From NCBI RefSeq assembly GCF_000189635.1, contig NW_002476481.1:434001-498000 (forward strand): a stretch of 64,000 bases of DNA. Reading direction: 5' to 3'. The notes beneath the pieces are model-generated. The model had not been told where the DNA came from, did no database searches, and saw only the letters and a program-made list of their open reading frames with translations. The position numbers and the translations under genes were made by a program. Of the stretch, positions 51,312 through 61,787 are shown piece after piece (position 1 is the first letter of the stretch; each line of letters opens with the position of its first letter). Origin of the DNA: Tetrahymena thermophila SB210 (lineage: Eukaryota > Ciliophora > Oligohymenophorea > Hymenostomatida > Tetrahymenidae).

Positions 51312-54300
51312 TCAGTCAGCATTTTTAGCAATGAAATTATTTTGATGAGTCTTAGATATATTTATATTTTTAATATTAAAGCATGAAAGAGTAATGAAAC
51401 CTCTTATTTTATTTTGTATTAAATTAACTATCTGATGCTGTCTACATTTTAATCTATGAATCAGCTTACGAAAGCTGATCTGATTATACATTACTATTTA
51501 TTTATTACTAGTTAAAGAAAAATACTCTAGGCTAAATACTGTTTAGGCTATTACTTTTACTTAAATACTCTTAAAACAAAAAAAATTATAATAAAATAAT
51601 AGAAAATTAAATAAATAAATAAATAAATAAATATTACAATACTACTCCACTGCTTAGCTAAGTTAGGTATTTAGTTCAGCTTTTTTCTCCACTTAGAAAT
51701 TTCCTATCATATTATTAATGAAATCATGTCTAGAAGCTTATTTTTTCTTAAAATTTTGCTTTAAATAGATTATTACAACTATCTCAAAAATACTATAGGC
51801 TAAATAGAAAATAACACCACTAAAGAGTATAAATATGTTTGATGTAAAGAAAATGTAAGAGAAAAACGAAATTCTTTGGATGTAATTAGCAAAGATTCTA
51901 CTTGTTTTTTTATGGATTGATTTGCAGTAATATCCAGGTCTCAAAACCATCAAGTATTGATACTTAAAGGAGAAATACATAATAAATAGAAACAAAATAG
52001 GTAAAATTAGCAAAATGGGTAAGCAAAATGTGAACGGAATAGAAATGACAAGTAAGTTAAATAAAGCTAGAGTGCAGTCCTCTAATCTAAATTTTTGTCT
52101 TCTAAAAATTTTATTCAATTCATACTATGTCTTTTTTAGATACCTCTTAGACTTTAAGTAGTACATTTAAATTATTTTTTTTTTAATGATCTTAACAGCA
52201 AATATTGACTAAAATTTTTTTTTTTTTAATTTTTAATATAGAATTAATTTTATAATTTAATTTTACTTTTGCACTAAAAAGAGAAGCTGCTACCAAAAAA
52301 TTAGTAACAAAGATTTAAAAAGGGCGTACTTGTGTAAATGGTTGAAACTATGAATCATTATTAGTATCGATTAGCCGAGAGATTCCATACGCTAATACAT
52401 TTACAAGAGGGAGAATAATATAAAACAAAGAATAAAAAGTGAATAAATTTTGCATGTATAACACGATGCGTTTTGAATCCATTGAAGTAATCATGTGAAC
52501 TGAATATAAGTCATAAAGTTTTTCACTTATCAAGTAAAAAATTGTTGTAATCAAAGAAAATAGAGCTTTTTTTAAATATTATTATTTTACGTTTTCTTAA
52601 TCTTCATCATTATCAGACTTTAAAGAGTATAAATTAATTAGGAAATAATAAAAGATTACAAACTGAACTAGACCTAAAATATAGACTAAAGCTTATTTTT
52701 ATAGTTTGTCCTGTAATTCTATACCAATTGTTTACCAATTTATGTTCAAATGTGTTGAACTTTAAGGGAAATATCTGTCTAAAGAATAACTAGAGTATTT
52801 ACTTCTGAAAATATATTTTGCTTTCTAAAAAAAACTTTTAAAGAGATTAGAAGGCTTTAGAAAAATTAGAAGTAAATTTTTTTGCTGAATACTGTTGCAC
52901 TTAACTATGTAAGACGAAGAAAGAGTTTTCTTCGAAATGTATTCTTATTGCAATTCCAATTTTATTTTCTAATATTTCTCAATTAGTTTAATTAGTTTTT
53001 TGATCTTATTATCATCTTCTTTTCTTAAAAGTTATTAGCAATAAAACAAATCCACTATTTATATTCTGTAATCATCATCTGACGAACTTGTGCTAAATTA
53101 TTGATTGTATTCTTTAATATCAATTTAATTTTCAGTTTCATTCTCTAACAAAAGAGATTGACATAAATTTATTTAGTTTTATTATTATTCACTCTACTCT
53201 ATTTCTTAAGTCTTTAATTCCTCAGTTATCTATTTTTATTCTTCATTTTCATTCTGTAAATTTGCTTAATCTTCTAAAAAACTTGTATTTTATTGATTTT
53301 TATTTTCCAATAGTAGCTATTTATGTTAGATTTCATCTTGGCTTTCTTTTTTTTAATCTGTTTCATTTATAGAGTTTTTAAAACTCTAATTAATGATCAC
53401 GTTTTAATTTTGGTTATAATTACTAAAACTTTAACTTTCATTTGATTAGTCTTATTAGGGTTTCATAATTTCTTCATCTATACTTTTCAATAATTTTATA
53501 ATTTTCATGTAAATCTTATTTGTTTCTTTTATTTTTTTAGATATTTTGTAGTAATTAGTGATAGGGGTGACATGAGCAAGTGAAATTCTCATGTCATTAC
53601 TTGTAATTGGAATTTATTCCTTTTCAATATATTGATAGAATTTTTAAGTGAGTTGCTCTTCAATTTATTCTTAGGACAACCCTTTTTGAAAATATTTAAG
53701 GATAATTTAGTTCGATTTAGCGACATAATCGTGTCTATTTTCATCATCTGTTTCACATATTCTGTATATGTAGAGTTTAAATATATAACTAAAAACTAAC
53801 CAAGAAGCAAATGAAAAACTAATCATAAAATCGCTAGGCAAGTTAACAATATCTATGATACCAAAACCTCCAAAAATAAAACTATAACACTGATTAGAAT
53901 TGCAAACATTAAACTAATTTAATCCTGTATAAAGATTTGCAAAGAATAGAATCAATAATACAGCAATTGTCATTTTCATCATTGTAAAGAAAAGAGGAAC
54001 ACCCATTCCATATCTTTCAATCAAATAAGATTCTTAGTAAATGTTAAAAAACAACCAATCTATTTTTTTCTTCCTTTAATTTAAATAAATCTCATATATT
54101 GTCTAGTTTTTCTTTTTTTGTTTTGCCTCATATACATCACCAGGGAACTTAGACATGGAATACTCATTTTAAAAAGATTCCGGGTCTTTCTATTTCATAC
54201 TCCTAAAGTTTGAGTCTTCAAGATAACTCCTTTGTTTCTAAGCATGTCTCCTGTATTTATATATTATTGCCTATAATTCTTAATCAATATTTTCATCGAT

Positions 54301-54333
54301 TTATCTCTCCTCTTAAATCAATTTTCTTTTCAT
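51312..54333 (-). CDS. Polytopic membrane protein, paralog C
   Basis: Two exons, 54333-52267 and 52208-51312; 987 aa, phase-0 intron at the same site as A and B. Nearly the whole protein is colinear with B at very high identity, including KYQYLMVLRPGYYCKSIHKK and the paired Cys loop (here ICNSNQCYSFIFGG by reading). Membrane topology is as for B: two N-terminal hydrophobic regions, a large Q/K-rich cytosolic loop, then about seven hydrophobic segments. Differences from B are mostly substitutions plus in-frame indels, for instance an extra Ser codon in the SDDY region and a shortened stretch after NQNQ in the loop. The C-terminal tail carries an (AAAT)n tract that preserves frame. Function is unknown; a mechanosensitive or lipid-scramblase-like channel role would be a guess from topology. 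Confidence 0.83.
51600..51636 (-). repeat. (AAAT)n microsatellite inside coding tail of paralog C
   Basis: Seven or so aaat units occur in what is read as coding sequence, encoding a YLFIYLFN-like stretch on the minus strand. The corresponding place in paralog B (about 47645-47665) lacks the run, yet both frames remain open to the same TGA. Confidence 0.75.
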
Positions 54334-55912
54334 TTTTGTTTTAACAATAATTAATAAATTGATTAATAGATCTAATTTGACAAAAATAGATAAAAAGAAA
54401 TTTGATATTTTACTAATTACATATTAGTTAATATTTCAAAAATTATTGGATCAGGAAATATAAAACAAAATTCAACATATTTATTTTTTACCACAAATTA
54501 ATATAAACTAATACAATTTTATTACATTCATCAGCGTTTATCCTTAAAAAGCAAATATGTTATATTAAATAGGTATGAATTTATTAAAACAATATTTTAA
54601 TCTACTAAATTATATAAATATCTTTAGAAACACAGTTAATTAATATATTAAAAATTAAAAACCCTTTATTTAAAACTTAAAGTTTAATTTATTTATTTAT
54701 CAATTAATTAATTGATTTTTTCATAAAGACTACAACTTTTATCATTTTTAGTTATCAATTAAAAAATTTTGCTTTTCTTTTAAATAACACAAGTTTTTAT
54801 AAAAGATTTACATTTTAATTAAAAGATTAAATTATTAATTAACTAATATTTTAATGAAGATTACATTTTTTTTCATTTATTAATGCAAGTTTAATAAATT
54901 AATAAATATTTTCCTTCAAGATTCAAGTAATCAATAAAAAAAGAATGAAATTATTTCAAAAATATTTCTAACCTTAGCTTAGTAAATTAATATTTATTTT
55001 AAACAAATAACAAATTTATGATAAAATATTTAAATTAGTTCGAACTAAAAGGAAAAAAAGTGTAAATTAATTAATTAATTTTTCCATAAAGACTACAATA
55101 TTTTTTTCGTTTTCTGAATATAAATTAATACAAATTTATTAAATTGGTAAATATTTTTCTTCAAATAAGCAAATAAATTACTTATAATTAATGAAGCTAT
55201 TTCAATAATACTTGTAGCTTAAAAAATTTTTGATTAATTTAAAACAACAAGAGTTTTTTTAAATATTTACACCTCAATAAAAGGATTAAATGTATTATTA
55301 TTATTTATTTAAAGATTTTTTGATGAAAAATAATTATTTTTATCATTATTAATTAATTAATCCAAATCAAATAAATTAATAAATATTTACCTTCAAGTTA
55401 TGTAATTAAGCAATAAAAAAAGAACGAAGTTATTTCAAAAATATTTCTGAACATAGCTTAGCAAATTAATATTTATTTTAAACAATCAACATATATATGA
55501 TTGAATATTTGAATTAAAAGAGCAAAAAGTTCAATTTTTTAATTTCAAATGATTAATTTTTTGAATTAAAATTAAAGATTACCAATTAATTCCTTATTTA
55601 GAAATAATTAGTTGAATACAATTTGATTTAAGATATTAAAATATTTCTTAATTTGTTTATTTAAAACAAAAAAATATTTATTGTTAAATTAAGCATGCTA
55701 AGTATACTTTAGTTCAAATATTATTTATTTTTTAACTTTTATATTTATTAACAACATAAAATAACTAATGTAATATTCTCATTTCTATGTTTTTATTTAT
55801 ACATCAAAATGTAATAAAAACTTTAATTGCTAAAATATAAATTGATAGTAAACAATTTAGATTAAATTCTATCTATGGATATTCAAAACAAATAATTATA
55901 AAAACATAAAAA
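54334..55912. other. Intergenic with a degenerate tandem array
   Basis: About 1.6 kb upstream of paralog C and downstream of the small minus-strand gene. It contains the repeat listed at 54880-55520 and otherwise A/T-rich sequence without a gene. Confidence 0.5.
54880..55520. repeat. Tandem array, three units of ~240 bp
   Basis: The landmark ttaataaatattttccttcaa, followed by gcaataaaaaaagaatgaa, ttatttcaaaaatatttct, agcttagtaaattaatattt and tttaaacaa-like blocks, appears near 54900, 55140 and 55375. The first and third are most alike, the middle is more diverged. A related single copy lies near 50850. Confidence 0.7.
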
Positions 55913-56648
55913 TCACTTAAAAGGGTAGGTTAGGTTATAACAGTAATCAAATTTATCTAATATTTTTTCAGTATATCTTACCCACATATCATGAGGAAGC
56001 TTATCTTAATTCGGACCTTTATGCTTATATTATTTAAAAATTAAGAGTTAAATATTAATTTGTATGTGAAAGAATTATATTTCAAATTGTGCTAAAAACT
56101 AAATATATATATATATTTACTCTAAACAAGAATCTAGCACAAGTTTAACTAAGCTATCTCTTAGAACCATCGTCGAGTTTTTTATAATTATCAAGCTGTA
56201 TTCTGCATGCCCTGATTTATGAGCAAGCAAAATCAGCATCTGAAGAAAGATCTTTCTTTTCAACATTGCGATCATATGCAAGAGTAAGCTCTCTGTCTAA
56301 ATTTTCTTGAAGTTCCAAGAGATTTTTAATTTGGTTTTTGCAGAGAATAATTTCGTTCTTCTACTAATTATAGTCAGAAGGAAAATATTGAAAAGGGTAA
56401 TTGCTTGTATTAAAAAAGAAATGTCCCTTGCTGCATGAATTTTTTATGATAATATCAGGGAATTCTATTTTATTTTATAGATACTTTTGAACCATTTAAG
56501 AATATCTCTCTCTTTTTAGCATTTGCTTAATAAATTCATTTATTTCATTGTCGCTCAGCTTATATTTTTATTCTTCAAAAAACGTCGTTACTCCTTTAAT
56601 TAACTTCACTGTAGGATCATCTCTTTCAGGATCAAATACTCTTGGCAT
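55913..56648 (-). CDS. Small helical protein of unknown function
   Basis: Two exons, 56648-56121 and 56023-55913; 212 aa, phase-0 intron starting with gtaaatatatat. The reading is well supported by composition: MPRVFDPERDDP, then amphipathic helices (TFFEEQKYKLSDNEINEFIK and LLELQENLDRELTLAYDRN), and a tail HKGPNQDKLPHDMWVRYTEK. Six or seven cysteines are spread along the protein (near residues 74, 105, 145, 150, 171 and 203), not in a regular CX9C pattern. No signal peptide or membrane segment is visible. I do not recognise the family. It is divergent with the next gene over a 560-base gap. Confidence 0.8.
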
Positions 56649-57211
56649 ATTTTATTCTTAATTTATTTTTATCTATATAATTTTCTAGTTTAAAAACTTT
56701 ATCGAAATTCTAATGAAAAAAAAGCTTATATTTAATAAATTATCTTTTATATTCTTTCGAGAAATATTCAAAACACTTCTAAGATGCATCAAAAAAATAA
56801 ATAATTCTTTCATTCTCATTTGCTGTATTTTTCTAAATTTATTTTTATTCTGAACAAAATATTTTAATGAAACTTTTAAAGTCTACTTAAATACTTCAAA
56901 ATGAGATTTACATTAAGATTTTTAGCATCCAACCAACTAATCCAACAAAAAATCAAACTATTTAGAATTAATTATTTATTTATTTATTTGCTATAAAATT
57001 AGAAAATTTTTATTCTTAAGTGTTCGATTAGAATATGGAATGAGCTTTTTGTATTTAAAAATTAATTATCTTTTCTCGTTTTTGAAAGAATATCTTTAGA
57101 GTTTCTGATTAGAAGATATTGATTATTATCTGAAATTAATTAAATAATTTATTTTTAAAATAAGTAACAAATTTTATTAAATAACAACATATAACAAGAA
57201 AGTAAAGATAG
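56649..57211. other. Divergent promoter gap, nothing specific seen
   Basis: About 560 A/T-rich bases between two divergent genes. No open frame of coding character and no clear element; both promoters must lie here. Confidence 0.5.
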
Positions 57212-59375
57212 ATGGAATTTTTGGAAGTTTTAGAGTAGATTTACGAGAAGCAAGAACCTGTTTTAGGCGAAGATTTTACTTCTGCCCTTGAAAAAAGTGC
57301 AACAAGTATCCAGACATAAAAGCTAACTCCTGAACAAGGCAGGGAGCTTATTTCAAAGTATTGCAAATATGTGCCCATGTTAGAACAAAATTACTTTGAG
57401 CAATGCACTGACCAATTTATAGCTTTTGGCTTAAATTTCAGTGATAAAAATCTCTATTATTAGTTCAAGAAGATCTACTAAACAAAGTTTGACAGTGTTA
57501 GAGACGATCCTCTTAACCACAACGAACTCGCTTTGTACATTTGCAAAAGAGTACTTGCTATTGACAACAAAGTATTTATTTATTTAATTATCTATTTAGA
57601 GAAATTCATTAAATCAGGCAAAATTTGTAAAATAAATTTGAAGAGGATTGAATAAAACATATTTTATTGATAAAATCTGATTTTGTCTTTTATTCGTGAT
57701 ATCTTTTTAAATCATTTTTAAAAATTAGAAATGGGTATTGCTATTTCTTTAATCAAGAATGGAGCAAACAAAAACTGTTGAAAAGAAATTTATGCTACTA
57801 GAAATGCTTGCGATAATTGGTAAGCAAATTGAAAATAAAGAAGCATTTTATCCTCGTATTCTTCCTGATATCTTGAGGGCAGTTACTGATGGTATTAAGA
57901 AATTCGAGAAATATCAATCTAAGTATAAAAGTGAGGAACTCAATTAGCATGCTAAGTTGTTCTAAGAAAATTTTGAAGGCTGGGTTATAGATTTCTTGAA
58001 TAGATTCTTAACTATAATCAAGAATCTTCCTGAGATCAAAAACTACAAGAAACTACTTAGTGCTCGTGATTTGATTGAAACAGATCCATACACTGGCTAG
58101 ATGCAATATAAAAATGCACCATCTTAAACATTAATAAACCATTATGTAATCCTTTTCTACTTGGATATCTTGTAAGGTGTAAATGAAGCTCTGCATTAAT
58201 AAGGAGTTTTTGATGAAAAAAATGTTGCTGCTTTCTTAGATACTTCTAAGAAGAGTTTCTTAGAGATCATTCCTGGAACTTAGGAGCTTGTTGAAAACTT
58301 CATATATTCTCTTAGATATAATAATTTTAGTGATACAGAAATTTCATCACAAATCACTGAATACACTCCCTATTTAACCTACAATCTTACAGGAATAGGC
58401 TTCTTCATCAAGGATTTATTTGCTTAAAAGTCATTTTAAGTCTTTTATTCAGCTGAATATAAACTTAAAATTTTACTTCCTTACATTTATATTTTCCTCA
58501 AAAAGGAACCTTCAAAAGCAGAATTAGTTAAACATTTTATTGAAGATCTAGCAAGCATAGTAGAAGAAAGTACTCTGCAACCCTAATCAATTAACAATGT
58601 AAATTATTTCAATGTCCCTTTGAGCAAGGTTATAGTAGCTATGTTCGAACCTGTTGGGTAAGGATATGAAAAGAGTTCATAACAAAAGTTCTTGGAAGGT
58701 TTGAAGAAACTTCTTGCATTGTTTAACAAAAATGTAAAAATAAATTTAATTTATGAATTATAATAATTTTAAAAAATATTCATTTGTTTAATTTATTTAA
58801 TTTGATAAAATTAGTGTTTGTTTGAAATCTACCAAGATATGATTCTAGATAATGAAAACTTATCTATGTCTGCCTTTATTTTTGATATGTTTAGAAAAGA
58901 ATTAGGTGATAGCATTAAAAGCCAATAAACTAATAGCTTTACTCAATATGAAACCATCACAAATTTATTCTCTGTCTTGGTTGAAAAGCTAACATCTAGC
59001 ATAAGCAATTTATCAGAAAAAAGCAGCATCTTAAGTAGTTCTCTAAGTACTTTAGAGTTTATTTTAATGAGAATGAAAAATTAACTGTCAAACAATGTTA
59101 CAATTGAAGATAGTAATCACTTGTTAAATAAATCTAAAATATAATAGTTTATTGAAACTGTAAAATTGTGCATGAAAAAAATCAATGAAAGATTAGGTTA
59201 AAGCTTTGATGAAGTCACACAAGAAAAGAAGCAAATAGAATCAGCTCCCTAAGTAGATTAAGATGAGTAAAAGCTTAATAGCTCTAAAAATGAACAATTG
59301 AATATGATAAAATTCCATACTTAACAAATTGAAGATGAAATTACAAATATTACTAACTTGATTAAAACAGAATGA
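57212..59375 (+). CDS. All-helical protein of unknown function
   Basis: Three exons: 57212-57571, 57729-58733 and 58815-59375; 641 aa, all junctions phase 0. A downstream ATG at 57759 would drop the first exon, but that exon is well formed and joins in frame (DNK/KWVLLF), so I keep 57212. The protein is acidic and helical throughout, with HEAT-like hydrophobic periodicity (MLLEMLAIIGKQIENKEAFY, HYVILFYLDILQGVNEAL, YLTYNLTGIGFFIKDLF). The last ~90 residues are Q/S-rich with a terminal coiled segment. A helical-repeat protein such as a glomulin or importin-like adaptor is possible, but no motif proves it. No signal peptide or enzyme motif is visible. Confidence 0.87.
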
Positions 59376-60527
59376 AAAAATAAATAAATTAATTTAATTA
59401 TGATAATTGATTAATGTTTATCTAAAGTAAAGTATAATGAATGTTCAACAAAAATTAATATTGAATTAAAAATAAATTTCATTTTTAATTTAACTATGTA
59501 AAATAAAGAAACAATTAATAAACAAATATATTTTTTTAGTAAATTAGGTTATAAATTTTTTTAAAATTTTCAAAATAAAAGTAAAAATATTTCATTTAAC
59601 AAAAGTTTATAAATAGATATAAATAAATTATATTTAAATTCTATTAAGAAGTTAGAGAGGAGAATTGCTTAATATTAAAGTAATAAATAATAAAAATCAA
59701 TAGAAATATATTTAAAAAATCAAATAGCAGAAAAATGAAATAATTTAATTCCTCTTATATGATGCCTTATGATAATTATTTTCTTAAAAAAATAAAATAA
59801 AAAAAAATAAATATCAACCAACGAATAATTATAGATTCATGATTATTTATTTGATTTAATTACAATAAATATAAAGCATCAATCAATAAATTAGTATTTA
59901 TGTTTTATATTATTTTTTAAGATTTTAATTAATTTATAAGACAGTTTATTTTTTTTAATTGATTGCCTACTAAGTTTATTTTGCATATTAATAGGTAATT
60001 AATTAAAATTTTATTAGACTATGAATTTGAAATAATGAAGGATGTGTTTGTTTAAATAAAGCAAATTTAATCCTGAAAAATGCATTTAATATTGTTATGT
60101 GTAAAAAAATATTTTAAAAAAATATGCTTTTCTTTTAAAGGAGTTAATTTTTATTTATTTTAGATATTAACGTTAAAAACTGTCATTTATATTATGCTTC
60201 AAAAGTATTGAGAGTCCAGAATTAATGATTCATTAAGAGATAAATTAAAGGGGTTTGATATAAAAGTTATTCAATTATTCATGTAATAATGAATGCATAA
60301 ATGAAGACAATATTTTTAATTTAGGTAGGATTTTGAATACATTTAATAAAATAAATAACAAGAAAGTGAGAGAGTATGAATGAATGATATTATCAATATT
60401 AATTGAATGCTAATTAACAAAGAATTTAATAAGATTTTTTGTATATTTTTATTAGAATCTGAATTAAAAAAGCTAAAAATTAATAATTAAAAAATAGAAT
60501 ATTAATTAATTAGGAATATTAAATAAA
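59376..60527. other. Intergenic, nothing recognised
   Basis: About 1.15 kb of A/T-rich DNA between two plus-strand genes. No coding frame, clear repeat or RNA gene. Confidence 0.5.
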
Positions 60528-61787
60528 ATGATTAAATTTAGCGATCCAACCAATATAAGATAAATTATAGTGTGCTCAACAATTTCAGAGCGTCCTGTCT
60601 TAATAGAAAACTATCGTGCTTTTGAAAAAACTGGCATTTAAGGAATTTAATAATATGAAGTTAAATTCCTTCGTTTAGTCGAAAGAATATCATCTGGTGC
60701 TAAATTTTAGATTAGCAAGAATGGAACTGCAATCAAGTATTATCCTGGTATTATTACTAATAATGAAGGAGTCGATTTTGAATTTGATTGCGGTGAGGAA
60801 CGTTGTATTACTTATTTCTTAGAGCCTTTGACTATTCTTGCTTTGTTTGGTAAGAGCAAGCTTAGCATTAAATTAAAAGGTGTAACTAATGATGAAATAG
60901 ATATGTCTGTGGACACTTTTTCAAATTGCACTTTACATTTAATTCGTAAATTTTAAATTGAAGGCGAACTCTTTTTAAAAGTTAATAAGCGTGGCTTTAA
61001 GCCAAACGGATAAGGAGAAGTTATCTTCAAAGTTCCATTTGTTAAATTTTTGCGTTCAATTAAGCTCAAATAATAAGGCAAAATAAAAAGAATTAGAGGT
61101 GTTTGCTCTGGTGCAAGAGTTAACCCTTCAATTTTGAATCGTATAATTACATCTGCTAGAGGAATATTTAATGATTACTTGCCTGATGTATACATTTACT
61201 CAGATTTTTATAAGGGAGGAAACAAAGAAAATTCTAGTGCTGGTTATTCTATTTCCCTTATAGCTGAATACAATAATGGATAGCTTGTATCTATTGATGA
61301 ATGTCTTGATGAATCTCATCCTCCTGCCTACAATTTACCTGAAGCATTAGGTGAAAGAGCTGCCCTTGCTCTTCTTGATGAAATTTTATACACAGGCTTT
61401 GTAGATTCAAGCAACTAGTCAATTGTTTTAACTTTGATGGCTTTATCAGAAAGAAAAATTAGCTCTGTACGTCTTGGTAGAATCACACCCTACACAGTAG
61501 AAAACCTTAAAATAATCCAATAATTCCTCGGTATTACCTTCAAGATTGAAGCAGATGAAGAAGCTGAAGATGATGAAGAACAAGAATAGAATTAACAAAA
61601 AATGTAAGAAGAAGATGATGATGAGTCTGAAAATATTGGAAAAAGAAAACAAAGTGGAGCTGAAGATGATTCTTTAGAGCCTGAAATTGATTTAGATGAA
61701 TAATTAGATGGTATCACTAAACCTACAACAGTGATCTTCTCATGTCTAGGATCTGGATTACAAAATATCTCTCGTATCGTTAAATGA
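60528..61787 (+). CDS. RCL1: RNA 3'-terminal phosphate cyclase-like protein, pre-rRNA processing
   Basis: A single exon of 420 codons (419 aa), ATG 60528 to TGA 61785-61787. The reading matches the RTC/Rcl1 fold along its length: an RPVLIENYR-type strand near residue 25, SGAKFQISKNGTAIKYYPG, CGEERCITYFLEPL, a KRGFKPNGQGEV motif near 155, an RGVCSGARVNPSILNR block, and ERAALALLDEI. Members of the Rcl1 branch are nucleolar, bind the GTPase Bms1, and are needed for early 18S pre-rRNA cleavage; unlike RtcA they lack cyclase activity. The closeness to Rcl1 over RtcA is inferred from these motifs. Oddity: an acidic, Q-rich insert of about 50 residues (roughly 342-395) sits just before the conserved terminal strand TVIFSCLGSGLQNISRIVK. 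Confidence 0.93.
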
